A DNA stretch of 64,000 nucleotides, from positions 1,116,001 through 1,180,000 of the forward strand of contig NZ_CP046622.1 in NCBI RefSeq assembly GCF_009755665.1. Direction: 5' to 3'. The notes beneath the pieces are model-generated. The model did no database searches. It was not told the origin of the DNA and saw only the letters and a list, made by a program, of their open reading frames with translations. The first letter of the stretch is position 1. Each line of letters begins with the position of its first letter. The DNA comes from Variovorax paradoxus (GTDB taxonomy: Bacteria; Pseudomonadota; Gammaproteobacteria; Burkholderiales; Burkholderiaceae_C). A program made the position numbers and the translations under genes. This document shows, one piece after another, positions 45,048 through 54,154 of this stretch.

Positions 45048-46792
45048 CGCGCGGCAGAGCCCTCTGCCTCCGGCACCAGCGTCCAACGCTGGGTGTGGAA
45101 CTCGCCCACGGCTGCGCGGTGCGCAATGGAGACCATTGCGCCGTTTCGGCTGCGCACCATCTCCGAAAGCCGCTGATAAAGCGTGTGCTCGGCCGGCGCG
45201 TCGAGCGCGCTGCTGATCTCGTCGGCGAAGACCCAGCGCGGTTTCTTCAGCAGCACGCGCGCGATCGCGAGCCGCTGCTGCTCACCACCCGAGAGCTTCT
45301 GGCTCCACGCGTCGCTGTCGTCCAGCCGTGCGGCCAGGTCAGGCAGCAGGGCGTCGGCCAAGGCTTGGCGCAGTTCGGTGTCGCTGTACTTGGCGGCATC
45401 TTCGGGATAGGCCAGTGCCTGGCGCAGGGGTCCGTTGGGCACGTACGGCCGCTGCGGCAAGAACATCGCGTCCGCCGGCACCTGTACCTTGCCGCTTCCG
45501 AACGGCCAGATGCCCGCGAAGGCGCGGAACAGCGTGGACTTGCCGCTGCCCGAGGGGCCCTGCACCAGCACGCTGTCGCCGGCCGCGGCCGAAAGCGCTG
45601 CATTCGCGAGCAGCGGCTTGCTGCCACCCGGCAGACGCAGCGAGAGGCCGTCGGTTCGCAGCACCTCTGCATCGCTGCGTTCGAAGGCGTTCGATTTTTC
45701 GGCATGCGCACGGATCGCGTCGTCGAAGCTGGTGAGGCGGTCGGCCGTGGCGCGCCAGGAAGCCACGTTGTCGTAGTTGTCGACGAACCAGCTCAGCGCG
45801 TCTTGCACCCGGCCGAAGGCCGACGAGATCTGCATCAGCTGTCCCAGCTGGATCGCGCCGCTGAAGAAGCGCGGTGCCGCCACAACGAACGGGAAGATCA
45901 CCGCCGCTTGGCCAAAAAAGGCGGTGAAGGTCACGAGGTTCTTCTGCTGCTTGATGAGCGCGAGATAGTTGCGCAACACCGCACCAAAGCGCAGGTCGAG
46001 CTGGCCGCGTTCCACCGTCTCGCCCCGATCGAGGGCGATTGCCTCGCTGTACTCGCGCACACGCACTAGGTGGTGCCGGAAGTCGGCTTCGAAGCGCTGC
46101 TGACGGAAGTTCAGCCCGATCAGCGGCCGGCCGATGTAGTGGGTGATCACGGTACCGACCACGCAGTAGACAAGCGCGAGCCAGACCATCGAGCCCGCGA
46201 TCTCGTAGGTGCTGCCGCCGATCGGCAGCGCCACCATGCCCGACAGGCCCCAGAGAATGCCCACGAAACTGATCAGCGTGACCACGGCGTTCAGCAGGCC
46301 CATCGAGAGCGTCATGGTCGCGGCCGTGAAGAGCTGCATGTCTTCCTGGATGCGCTGGTCGGGGTTGTCGGGCGTGGCACCGTCTCCCTTGGCATAGCGC
46401 GCAAGCTCCAGCTCGTAAAAGGTGCGGTTGGCCATCCAGCGGCCGAGATAATTGCGCGTGATCCAGGCGCGCCAGCGCAGCTGCAGCAGTTGCGTCACGT
46501 AGAACTTGAGCACCTGCAGCGCGATATTGAAGAAGGCCAGCACGCAGAACACGCGGACTTCGCGCCAGAACACGACCGCGTCCTTGTTCTGCAGCCCGTC
46601 GTAGAAACGGCCATACCACTGGTTGAATAGCACCAGCGCATAGACATAGGCCAGATTGAGCGCGACGATGGCCGCGAACATGATCCGCGCACGCCACTTC
46701 TCCTCCGACCGGAAGTAGGGGGCCGCGAGCGCTAAGACGCGGCGCAGCACCTGAACGAAGGTTTTGGCGCGTTCATTGACGGAAGGAGACAT
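45005..46792 (-). CDS. ABC transporter ATP-binding/permease protein, SbmA/YddA-like (ABCD type)
   Basis: A 595-residue protein: an N-terminal membrane domain of the SbmA/BacA type ([15 protein letters not shown] and [10 protein letters not shown] are typical) fused to an ATPase with [35 protein letters not shown] and [12 protein letters not shown]. Relatives import peptides or move long-chain acyl compounds. The start at 46792 is followed by a helix-forming stretch. It lies 119 bases downstream of the PhnZ-like gene on the same strand, but a link to phosphonates is not evident. Confidence 0.85.
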   Translation of the reverse strand: MSPSVNERAKTFVQVLRRVLALAAPYFRSEEKWRARIMFAAIVALNLAYVYALVLFNQWYGRFYDGLQNKDAVVFWREVRVFCVLAFFNIALQVLKFYVTQLLQLRWRAWITRNYLGRWMANRTFYELELARYAKGDGATPDNPDQRIQEDMQLFTAATMTLSMGLLNAVVTLISFVGILWGLSGMVALPIGGSTYEIAGSMVWLALVYCVVGTVITHYIGRPLIGLNFRQQRFEADFRHHLVRVREYSEAIALDRGETVERGQLDLRFGAVLRNYLALIKQQKNLVTFTAFFGQAAVIFPFVVAAPRFFSGAIQLGQLMQISSAFGRVQDALSWFVDNYDNVASWRATADRLTSFDDAIRAHAEKSNAFERSDAEVLRTDGLSLRLPGGSKPLLANAALSAAAGDSVLVQGPSGSGKSTLFRAFAGIWPFGSGKVQVPADAMFLPQRPYVPNGPLRQALAYPEDAAKYSDTELRQALADALLPDLAARLDDSDAWSQKLSGGEQQRLAIARVLLKKPRWVFADEISSALDAPAEHTLYQRLSEMVRSRNGAMVSIAHRAAVGEFHTQRWTLVPEAEGSAARYRVEVTPAGAAAA

Positions 46793-46911
46793 GCGGGGTT
46801 TTCCTCGGAGGCGCTTGCGCGCGGAGATCTTGAGGAAGCCATCCTAGACAAATTTCTTAAGCCGGCCTGAAGCTCGCGCGCGCAGGCCCGCAGGCCCGCG
46901 GGGCCGCAGCC

Positions 46912-47472
46912 TCAGCGCAGCATGACTCGAGCCGCAATTTCCAGAAAGTGCTTGAGCGGCGGCGTCTCCAGTCCAGCCACCTTGGCCTCTTCGTCCCAGA
47001 GCCGCAGCCGGATCGCATCGCCCGACCAGGGATGGTCGGCAAAGCGCCGGGCGGCTTCGGCGCTCATCGGCCCGCCCTGCAGTGCCAGGCTGCGCACCGA
47101 ATCGGGCGAAAGCCGCGCGAAGTAGCTGGGCCGGGTCGCGCAAAGGTAGCGCTTGGCATCCACATGCAGGCGGATGGGTTCGCGCACCTCCAGCCCGAAG
47201 GCGCCGCGCAGCACCGGCATGGCAATGTACTGGTGCCGGTCGTCGATGCCCAGCTCGGTGGGTGAGCGCGAGAGCGTCTGGTGCTCTGCGATCAGCAGGT
47301 GGCCAAGGTCATGCAGCAGCGAGGCCGTGACCAGCGCATCGTCCGCGCCGGCCTGCTCGGCCAGCCAGGCGCATTGCAGCGCATGTTCGAGCTGCGACAC
47401 CGGCTCGCCTGCATAGGCAACCCCGCCCCGGTCGGCGAACAGGCGGGCGATCTCGGCGAGGTCGAGTGTCAT
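46912..47472 (-). CDS. HD-domain phosphonate oxygenase, PhnZ-like
   Basis: A 186-residue HD-domain protein. It carries Tyr20, Glu23 and His30 (YAGEPVSQLEH), His54-Asp55 with His58 (LLHDLGH), His80, His103 with Lys107 (HVDAKR), and a late Asp in RLWDEE. This set matches the mixed-valence di-iron and substrate residues of PhnZ, which cleaves the C-P bond of 1-hydroxy-2-aminoethylphosphonate to glycine and phosphate. The ATG at 47472 is chosen because the family begins there. No PhnY dioxygenase is in the window; the gene diverges from the phosphonate transporter operon. Confidence 0.82.
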   Translation of the reverse strand: MTLDLAEIARLFADRGGVAYAGEPVSQLEHALQCAWLAEQAGADDALVTASLLHDLGHLLIAEHQTLSRSPTELGIDDRHQYIAMPVLRGAFGLEVREPIRLHVDAKRYLCATRPSYFARLSPDSVRSLALQGGPMSAEAARRFADHPWSGDAIRLRLWDEEAKVAGLETPPLKHFLEIAARVMLR

Positions 47473-47580
47473 GGCTCTGAAACAAAAGGCGAAAAGCGCA
47501 GGCGGCAGGGCGCCAGCTTCGTGCATTGCGGTGACGAGGGCGTGACGAAGCCCTGCAAGCACCATGCCGGCGCGTGCCTT

Positions 47581-47598
47581 CTGACAAATGCCTGTCAC
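47581..47598 (+). promoter_or_regulatory. Pho box ahead of the phosphonate operon
   Basis: CTGACAA-ATGC-CTGTCAC is a pair of PhoB half-sites (consensus CTGTCAT) with the normal 4-base spacer: five of seven and six of seven bases match. It lies in the 228-base divergent gap, 102 bases before phnS and oriented toward it. Phosphate-starvation control of phosphonate uptake is the known logic of such operons. No convincing -10 box is visible. Confidence 0.5.
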
Positions 47599-47700
47599 AT
47601 GCCGCTGCCAGCATCGCCGCGTTCATGGCGCTAGCCGTGGGTACTTTCTTCTTCCGCGTTACTTCCCGCTTCGTCTTCTTTTCCTTCCGAGGTATTCCCC

Positions 47701-48735
47701 ATGCTGCGTCGTTCTATCCGCTGGGCCGCCGTGCCGGCCGCTCTGCTTTCGCTGGCCTTTGCCGCTTCGGCACAGGGCCGCACCGAGCTGCTGGTGTACA
47801 CCGCGCTCGAGGCCGACCAGGTGCAGGCCTACAAGGCCGCGTTCGAAAAGGAGAACCCGGCCATCGAACTGAAGTTCGTGCGCGACTCCACCGGCATCGT
47901 CACCGCCAAGCTGCTGGCCGAGAAAGCCAACCCGCAAGCCGACGTGGTGTGGGGCCTGGCCGCCACCTCGCTGATGCTGCTCGACAAGGAAGGCATGCTG
48001 CAGCCCTATGCGCCCAAGGGTCTCGATGCCATCAAGCCCACGATGCGCGATCCGGCCAACCCGCCCAAGTGGGTGGGCATGGACGTGTGGTCGTCGGCCA
48101 TCTGCTTCAACACCGCCGAAGCCACGAAGAAGAGCCTGCCCAAGCCTACCAGCTGGGCCGACCTGACCAACCCGGTCTACAAGGGCCAGATCACCATGCC
48201 CAGCCCCGCCGCGTCGGGCACGGGCTACCTGATGGTGTCGGGCTGGATCCAGATGATGGGCGAAGAAAAAGCGTGGAAGTACATGGACGCGCTGCACCAG
48301 AACATCGGCATCTACAGTCAGTCGGGCAGCAAGCCCTGCCGCCAGGCCGGCGCCGGCGAGTTCGCGCTTGGCATGTCGTTCGAATACCGCGCCAACAAGA
48401 CCAAGCGCGACGGCGCGCCCATCGACATCGTGCTGCCCAAGGAAGGCCTGGGCTGGGACATGGAAGCCACCGGCATCATGAAGACCAGCAAGAAGCAGGA
48501 AGCAGCCAAGGCGCTCGCTGACTGGGCCGTGACCAAGCAGGCCAATGAGCTGTATGCAAAGAACTTTGCGGTGCTCGCGCTGCCGGGCATCCAGGAAAAG
48601 CTCGAGTTCGTGCCGGGCGACGTGGAGAAGCTTCTCGCCAAGAACGACTTCACCTGGGCCGCTGCCAACCGCGACCGCATCCTGACGGAATGGTCGAAGC
48701 GCTACGAATCCAAGTCGGAAAAGAAGCCGATGTGA
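47701..48735 (+). CDS. phnS: 2-aminoethylphosphonate ABC transporter, substrate-binding protein
   Basis: A 344-residue periplasmic protein with a signal peptide ending AASAQ. The fold is that of iron/2-AEP binding proteins: LLVYTALEADQVQAYKAAFE at the mature start and SSAICFNTAEA, PSPAASGTGYLMVSGWIQ later. It matches the PhnS2-type component of the 2-aminoethylphosphonate importer. Its stop overlaps the ATPase start as TGATG, so the two are translated together. It is the first gene of the operon that ends with phnX. Confidence 0.87.
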   Translation: MLRRSIRWAAVPAALLSLAFAASAQGRTELLVYTALEADQVQAYKAAFEKENPAIELKFVRDSTGIVTAKLLAEKANPQADVVWGLAATSLMLLDKEGMLQPYAPKGLDAIKPTMRDPANPPKWVGMDVWSSAICFNTAEATKKSLPKPTSWADLTNPVYKGQITMPSPAASGTGYLMVSGWIQMMGEEKAWKYMDALHQNIGIYSQSGSKPCRQAGAGEFALGMSFEYRANKTKRDGAPIDIVLPKEGLGWDMEATGIMKTSKKQEAAKALADWAVTKQANELYAKNFAVLALPGIQEKLEFVPGDVEKLLAKNDFTWAAANRDRILTEWSKRYESKSEKKPM

Positions 48736-49808
48736 TGACCAGCTTTCTTTCCCTTCGCGGCATCGGCAAGTCCTTTGGCGCCACGCGGGTGCTCGACGGC
48801 ATCGACCTCGACATCGAGCCAGGCGAGTTCGTCTGCCTGCTCGGACCCTCGGGCTGCGGCAAGACCACGCTGCTGCGCATCGTGTGTGGCATCGAGCGTG
48901 GCGACAGCGGGCAGATTCTGCTCGGCGGGCAGGACATCGCGGGCCTGCCGCCGGCAGCACGCGGCTTTGGCGTGGTGTTCCAGTCGTATGCGCTGTTCCC
49001 CAATCTCACGGCCGCGCAGAACATTGCCTACGGGCTGCATCCCACAGGTGCACTGGCCCGCGAGATGGCCAAGCGCTCGCGCGAAATGCTCGACCTGGTC
49101 GGGCTGGCCGCCCATGCCGACAAATACCCGGTGCAGCTTTCGGGCGGCCAGCAGCAGCGGGTGGCACTGGCCCGTGCACTGGCACCCAACCCGCGCCTTC
49201 TGTTGCTCGACGAGCCGTTGTCGGCACTCGATGCGCAGGTGCGCGCAAGCCTGCGCAGTGAAATACGCTCACTGCAGAAGCGCCTGGGCATCGTCACCAT
49301 CATGGTCACGCACGATCAGGAAGAAGCTCTTTCGATGGCCGATCGCGTGGTGTTGATGCACAACGGCCGCATCGAGCAGGCGGGCACACCCGACGAGCTC
49401 TACCGGCAACCGCGCACGCGCTTTGTAGCGGGCTTTGTCGGGCGCATGAACATGCTGCCCGCCACGGTGTTGGCCGATGGCAAGGTGCGTGTGCGCGACA
49501 GTGAACTGTTCTGCGCGCCGGGTAGCCTGAGCGTCGGTGCGCAGGCCACGGTGGGCATTCGGCCCGAGCATGTGGTGGTCAAGCGCTTCGGCTCGGAGCT
49601 CGGCGCCAACAGCTTTGCGGCGCGGCTTTTGGACACGGAATTCTTCGGCAACCGCACCTCGGCCCGGCTGGCTTGCGAGCCGTTGGGTATCGAGATCGAG
49701 GCCGAGCTGCCGGCCGATGCGCGTGGCGATGGCGGCGAGCCGCTGGTGCCCAGCAGCATGGTACATATCCAGTTGCCTTTGAATGCGCTGTCTGTTCTGG
49801 CGCATTGA
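48735..49808 (+). CDS. phnT: 2-aminoethylphosphonate ABC transporter, ATP-binding protein
   Basis: A 357-residue importer ATPase: GPSGCGKTTLLR (Walker A), LSGGQQQRVALARAL (signature), LLLLDEPLSALD (Walker B), then a C-terminal TOBE-like domain (VGIRPEHVVV). The ATG at 48735 overlaps the phnS stop; the upstream frame is not protein-like. It energises uptake with the double permease encoded after a 326-base spacer that contains an inverted repeat. Confidence 0.88.
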   Translation: MTSFLSLRGIGKSFGATRVLDGIDLDIEPGEFVCLLGPSGCGKTTLLRIVCGIERGDSGQILLGGQDIAGLPPAARGFGVVFQSYALFPNLTAAQNIAYGLHPTGALAREMAKRSREMLDLVGLAAHADKYPVQLSGGQQQRVALARALAPNPRLLLLDEPLSALDAQVRASLRSEIRSLQKRLGIVTIMVTHDQEEALSMADRVVLMHNGRIEQAGTPDELYRQPRTRFVAGFVGRMNMLPATVLADGKVRVRDSELFCAPGSLSVGAQATVGIRPEHVVVKRFGSELGANSFAARLLDTEFFGNRTSARLACEPLGIEIEAELPADARGDGGEPLVPSSMVHIQLPLNALSVLAH

Positions 49809-50134
49809 ATGAGAGTTCGCTTTCTGATTGCGGTGGGTCGATCGGGGTGCGCTCCCGCCGACGGGGTACCTTTCTCCGCGAATGTCCCCCGGCCTTCGGC
49901 CTCCTCCTTTATTTCGCTGCGCAAGGCACCCCATCGACGGGAGCGTTATGAACGGTGGTCGTCGATCGGCCGAGCACCAGCAGCGTGCCTCGGTGCACAG
50001 GGCATCGGGTGCTCCCCGCAGCGAAATAAAGGAGGAGCCGAAGGCGGGGGACATTCGCGGAGGGGAGTACCCGGTGGCCTTTGCACCCGCCCTGAACTCA
50101 ACCACCACCAAATCGCGAGCGGGGCCCTGCTGAC
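49809..50134. repeat. Inverted pair of repeat elements in the phnT-permease gap
   Basis: The 326-base gap has no gene. A left arm at about 49864-49936 and a right arm at about 50003-50074 are near-perfect reverse complements over ~65 bases, sharing GCGAATGTCCCCC and CTCCTCCTTTATTTCGCTGC. The left copy is bounded by CGCTCCCG (49850-49857) and CGGGAGCG (49938-49945), as if it were a small mobile or REP-like unit. Two copies in opposite orientation would fold into a long hairpin within the operon message. No transposase is present. Confidence 0.75.
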
Positions 50135-51850
50135 ATGAGCAGCTCTCCTGAAGCCATCGCCACCCTTCCGACGGTGGCGCCACGCAGCAGCGCATTGGAC
50201 CGCGAGCGCTGGCTGACAGGCGCCGCCGTGTGGCTCGTCGTATTGCTGCTGGTGGTGATCGTCGCACTGCCCGTTGGCGCACTGGTTGGCCAGAGCTTCT
50301 TCGACCGCACCGGCGTGTTCGTCGGCCTTGCCAACTTTGCGCGCTACCTCGAGAACCCTGCGCTGGTGCAGTCGGCTTTCAACAGCCTGGGGCTCGCTGC
50401 GATCAGCGCCGTGATCTGTACGGCCATTGCCTATGTGTACGCCTACGGTCTCACGCTCTCTCGCATGCCGGCCAAGGGCGTGCTGCGTGCCGTGGCGCTC
50501 ATCCCGCTGCTTGCACCTTCGCTGTTGCCGGCCATCAGCCTGGTCTATCTGTTTGGCAACCAGGGGATCTTCAAGGGGCTGCTCGGCGACGTGTCGATCT
50601 ATGGCCCGCTCGGCATTGTGCTGGGGTCGGTGTTCTGGACACTGCCGCATGCGCTGCTGATTCTCACCACCGCCATGGGCACTTCGGATGGCCGGCTCTA
50701 CGAGGCGGCGCAAACGCTCGGTGCTTCTCGCTGGCGCACCTTTCGCACCGTCACACTGCCGTCTTCCCGCTACGGCCTGATCGTGGCGGCGATGGTGGTG
50801 TTTGTACTGGTGATTACCGACTTTGGCGTCCCCAAAGTGGTGGGCGGACAGACCGGCGTGCTTGCTACCGACATCTACAAGCAGGTGGTCGGGCAGCAGA
50901 ACTTTCAGATGGGCGCGGTGGTCGGCTTGGTGCTGTTGATTCCGGCGGTGCTGTCGTTCCTCGTCGAGCGGCACGTGCGCAGCAAGCAGGCCGCAGCGCT
51001 CTCGGCGAGCGCCACGCCCTACCGACCGGAGCCAGTTAAGACGCGCGACCGCGCACTGCTCGTGTTCTGCACGATCACGGCCTGTGCCATCCTCGTGATG
51101 ATCGGCATGGCGGTGTTCGCATCGCTCGCCACCTATTGGCCCTACAAGCTCGCGCCGTCGCTCAAGAACTACGACTTCAGCAACATGGACGGCGGCGGCT
51201 GGGGCAGCTACTTCAACTCGCTGCGGCTCGCCGTGTGTGCCGCAGTGGTGGGTGCATTCGTTACCTTCATTTCGGCCTACCTGGTCGAGAAGCCGCGCCA
51301 CTTCGGCTTGCCACGCGAGCTGCTCAACCTGCTGGCCAACCTGCCGCTCGCGGTGCCGGGGCTTGTGCTGGGCGTTGGCTACATCTTCTTCTTCATCTCT
51401 CCGGCCAACCCGCTGCGCGCCATCTACGGCAGCATGACCATCCTCGTGGTGTGCACCGTGGCGCATTTCTTCTCGGTGGCGCATCTGACTTCGGTCACCG
51501 CGCTGCGCCAGCTCGACCGCGAATACGAGCTGGTGTCCGAATCGATGGGCGTTCCCTTCTGGCGCACGCTCTGGCGCGTGCACCTGCCGGTGGCGCTGCC
51601 CACTGTGCTCAACGTGGCCGGCTATTTCTTCGTCAACGCGATGACGACCGTGTCGGCCGTCGTGTTCCTCTACTCGCCGCAGACCACGTTGGCCGCCATT
51701 GCAGTGCTCAACATGGACGATGCCGGCGACGTGGCGCCCGCCGCCGCCATGGCTTCGCTGATCATGCTCACGGCTGCTATAGGCCGGGGTGTCTTCGCGT
51801 TGGCGGGGCACTGGGCGCTCGCGCGCACCCAAACCTGGAGAAACCGGTAA
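50135..51850 (+). CDS. phnU: 2-aminoethylphosphonate ABC transporter, fused double permease
   Basis: A 571-residue inner-membrane protein with two complete permease halves and about twelve helices. Each half has an ATPase-contact loop: YEAAQTLGASRWRTFRTV in the first and YELVSESMGVPFWRTLW in the second. This two-in-one layout is that of FbpB-like permeases and of the PhnU2-type 2-AEP transporter. Its TAA stop overlaps the ATG of the flavoenzyme gene by one base. Confidence 0.87.
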   Translation: MSSSPEAIATLPTVAPRSSALDRERWLTGAAVWLVVLLLVVIVALPVGALVGQSFFDRTGVFVGLANFARYLENPALVQSAFNSLGLAAISAVICTAIAYVYAYGLTLSRMPAKGVLRAVALIPLLAPSLLPAISLVYLFGNQGIFKGLLGDVSIYGPLGIVLGSVFWTLPHALLILTTAMGTSDGRLYEAAQTLGASRWRTFRTVTLPSSRYGLIVAAMVVFVLVITDFGVPKVVGGQTGVLATDIYKQVVGQQNFQMGAVVGLVLLIPAVLSFLVERHVRSKQAAALSASATPYRPEPVKTRDRALLVFCTITACAILVMIGMAVFASLATYWPYKLAPSLKNYDFSNMDGGGWGSYFNSLRLAVCAAVVGAFVTFISAYLVEKPRHFGLPRELLNLLANLPLAVPGLVLGVGYIFFFISPANPLRAIYGSMTILVVCTVAHFFSVAHLTSVTALRQLDREYELVSESMGVPFWRTLWRVHLPVALPTVLNVAGYFFVNAMTTVSAVVFLYSPQTTLAAIAVLNMDDAGDVAPAAAMASLIMLTAAIGRGVFALAGHWALARTQTWRNR

Positions 51851-52998
51851 TGCCCGGCCCCCAATTCAGCAGCAGCAACAGCAAAGACAGCTTCGACGTG
51901 ATCGTCGTCGGCGCCGGCATCGTGGGCATGGCCCATGCCTACACCGCGGCACAGCGCGGCCTGAAGGTGTGCGTGGTCGAGCGCGATGCGGCCTGCATCG
52001 GCGCATCGATCCGCAACTTCGGGTTCATCACCATCACCGGACAGGCGCGGGGCGACACCTGGCGCCGCGCGATGCACGCCCGCGAGGTCTGGCAGCACAT
52101 CGCGCCGCAGGCGGGCATCGACATCGTGCATCGCAACCTCTGGCTCGCGGCCTACCGCCGCGAGGCGCACGATGTGCTCGAAGCCTTCATGCGAACCCCC
52201 ATGGGCCAAGGCTGCGAACTGCTCGATGCGGTCGACGCGCAGGCCAAGGCGCCGGCACTGAGCCTGGCCGATGCATGCTCGGTGCTCTTCAGCCCGCACG
52301 AGCTGCGCGTGGAATCGCGCACCGCCATCGGCCTGCTTGCGAAGTGGCTGGCTGATGTGCATAGCGTGGTGTTCCGCTTCGGAGAGACGGTGCACGAGGT
52401 GGAAACGCCGCGCGTGCGCACGTCGCGCGGCACGCTGCGCGGCGAGCGCGTGGTGGTGTGCACCAACACCGACCTGCACGGCCTGTTTGCCGAGCGCATT
52501 GCGGCATACGAGCTCACGCTGTGCCGCCTGCAGATGCTGCGCGTCAAGCCGGAGGCCGGCTTTCGCCTGCCGGGCTCGGTAATGATGGACCTGAGCCTGG
52601 TGCGCTACGAGGGCTACAGCACCTTGCCCGAAGCGGCCGCCTTGCGCGCGCGGCTGCGGGAGGAAGAGGACGCTTCGCTCGCGCGCGGCATTCACCTCAT
52701 CGTGGTGCAGAGCGCCGACGGCTCTTTGGTGGTCGGCGACTCGCATCACTACGGCGATGCGCCCGAGCCGTTTGCAATGGAAGAGGTCGACCAGCTCATC
52801 CTGCGCCACCTGCGCAGCACGCTCAATCTCGAAACCGCGCAGGTCACCGAGCGGTGGACCGGCGTCTATCCCTCGTCGAAGAGCGCGCCCTGCGTGATCG
52901 ATGCGCCCGACGACGCGACGCGCGTGGTGCTGGTCACCAGCGGTACCGGCGCGAGCACCGGCTTCGGCATTGCGCACGACGTATTCGAGACATGGTGA
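51850..52998 (+). CDS. FAD-dependent oxidoreductase of phosphonate clusters (TIGR03364 type)
   Basis: A 382-residue amino-acid-oxidase-like (DAO) flavoprotein. FAD motif: VIVVGAGIVGMAHAYTA, then VERDAACIGASIRNFGF, a signature of this subfamily. The C-terminus GTGASTGFGIAHDVFE closes the FAD site. It is translated in overlap with the permease and lies 13 bases before phnX. By position it could oxidise 2-aminoethylphosphonate, or an N-methyl form, to phosphonoacetaldehyde, the substrate of PhnX. Hydrogen peroxide would be the by-product if it is a true oxidase. Confidence 0.82.
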   Translation: MPGPQFSSSNSKDSFDVIVVGAGIVGMAHAYTAAQRGLKVCVVERDAACIGASIRNFGFITITGQARGDTWRRAMHAREVWQHIAPQAGIDIVHRNLWLAAYRREAHDVLEAFMRTPMGQGCELLDAVDAQAKAPALSLADACSVLFSPHELRVESRTAIGLLAKWLADVHSVVFRFGETVHEVETPRVRTSRGTLRGERVVVCTNTDLHGLFAERIAAYELTLCRLQMLRVKPEAGFRLPGSVMMDLSLVRYEGYSTLPEAAALRARLREEEDASLARGIHLIVVQSADGSLVVGDSHHYGDAPEPFAMEEVDQLILRHLRSTLNLETAQVTERWTGVYPSSKSAPCVIDAPDDATRVVLVTSGTGASTGFGIAHDVFETW

Positions 52999-53011
52999 TC
53001 AACCCCTTTTT

Positions 53012-53839
53012 ATGAACGCCCACAACCACTCCAAGCTCCAGGCCGTCGTTTTCGACTGGGCCGGCACCATCATCGACTTCGGTTCCTGCGCGCCCATGGG
53101 CGCCTTCGTGAAGCTGTTCGAGCAGTTCGGCGTGGACATCACCATCGCCGAGGCACGCGGCCCCATGGGCATGGCGAAGTGGGACCACATCAAGGCCTTG
53201 GGCACGCTGCCGCGCATCGCGTCGCAGTGGGAGGCTGCGCAGGGCCATGCCTTCAGCGATGCCGATGTCGACCGCCTCTACGAAGTATTCACGCCGATGA
53301 ACGCCGCCAGCGTGCGCGACCATGCGGGCTTCATTCCCGGCGCGCTGGAGGCCGTCGACGCCGCGCGCGAGCGTGGCCTCAAGATCGGTTCGACCACAGG
53401 CTACAACCGACCGATCATGGAAGTGGTGGTGCCCATTGCTGCGGCCGGCGGCTATGCGCCCGACAACCTCGTGTGCGCCGGCGATCTTGCCGAAGGCCGC
53501 CCCTCGCCGCTCATGATGTACCGCTGCTTTGCCGACCTTGGCGTGTGGCCGCCGCGCATGGTGGTCAAGGTCGACGACACCGGCGTGGGCCTGCAGGAAG
53601 GCCTCAACGCGGGGACCTGGGCCGTGGGCCTTGCGGTGAGCGGGAACGCGGTCGGCCTCACGCTCGCCGAATGGCAGGCGCTCGATGCTGCACAGCAGCA
53701 GGAACACCGAGAACGGGCTACTGCGCAGCTACGGGCTGCGGGCGCGCACTACGTGATCGACAGCGTGGCCGACCTGCCCAATGTGCTCGAAGACATCGAG
53801 CGCCGTCTGCACGGCGGCGAGCGGCCGGCTGCCGCCTGA
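53012..53839 (+). CDS. phnX: Phosphonoacetaldehyde hydrolase
   Basis: A 275-residue HAD-superfamily enzyme that splits phosphonoacetaldehyde into acetaldehyde and phosphate. Asp15 in VVFDWAGTIID is the nucleophile. Lys56 in GMAKWDH is the Schiff-base lysine that marks PhnX. GSTTGYNRPIM and VVKVDDTGVGL are the other HAD motifs. It is the last gene of the operon: a strong terminator overlaps its stop codon. The ATG at 53012 lacks a clear ribosome site. Confidence 0.93.
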   Translation: MNAHNHSKLQAVVFDWAGTIIDFGSCAPMGAFVKLFEQFGVDITIAEARGPMGMAKWDHIKALGTLPRIASQWEAAQGHAFSDADVDRLYEVFTPMNAASVRDHAGFIPGALEAVDAARERGLKIGSTTGYNRPIMEVVVPIAAAGGYAPDNLVCAGDLAEGRPSPLMMYRCFADLGVWPPRMVVKVDDTGVGLQEGLNAGTWAVGLAVSGNAVGLTLAEWQALDAAQQQEHRERATAQLRAAGAHYVIDSVADLPNVLEDIERRLHGGERPAAA

Positions 53840-53852
53840 CGGCTTTTTTTTT
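53802..53852 (+). terminator. Rho-independent terminator of the phosphonate operon
   Basis: GCCGTC (53802-53807) pairs with GACGGC (53838-53843), and GGCGGC (53813-53818) pairs with GCCGCC (53831-53836) inside it. Nine T residues follow at 53844-53852. The stem includes the last codons and stop of phnX. This is the clearest intrinsic terminator in the window. Confidence 0.85.
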
Positions 53853-53917
53853 GATGCCGCGCGGCACGGCGCCGCGTCCGACTTGACTTGCAGGGTGGCG
53901 GGCATAGCATCCGCCGC

Positions 53918-54052
53918 ATGAGAAGCACAGCCTTCGTTCTTCTGTTCTGCATCGGCCTGGTGACGGCCGGCTGCAACGACAAGCCCAAGCCGGGTGGGCC
54001 GATGCCCAAGGCTTCGGCGAATGTCGTGGTGCCGGCGCTGTCCGCAGGCTGA
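53918..54052 (+). CDS. 44-residue lipoprotein
   Basis: A short frame starting MRSTAFVLLFCIGLV and reaching a lipobox, VTAGC, at residue 19. The remaining 25 residues are Pro/Lys/Gly-rich (NDKPKPGGPMPK), so the mature product would be a tiny lipid-anchored peptide. The signal peptide with a lipobox is the only evidence that it is real; there is no strong ribosome site. It lies between the phnX terminator and an MFS gene. Confidence 0.5.
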   Translation: MRSTAFVLLFCIGLVTAGCNDKPKPGGPMPKASANVVVPALSAG

Positions 54053-54154
54053 TTCGCCGCATCGGGCGCCAGGTGGCCGCGCGCCGCCGGGCATTGCGCG
54101 CTCGCGTCCATGCGTCTTCGCATCCGGGGGTATTCTCGGTGCGGAGAAAAAACA

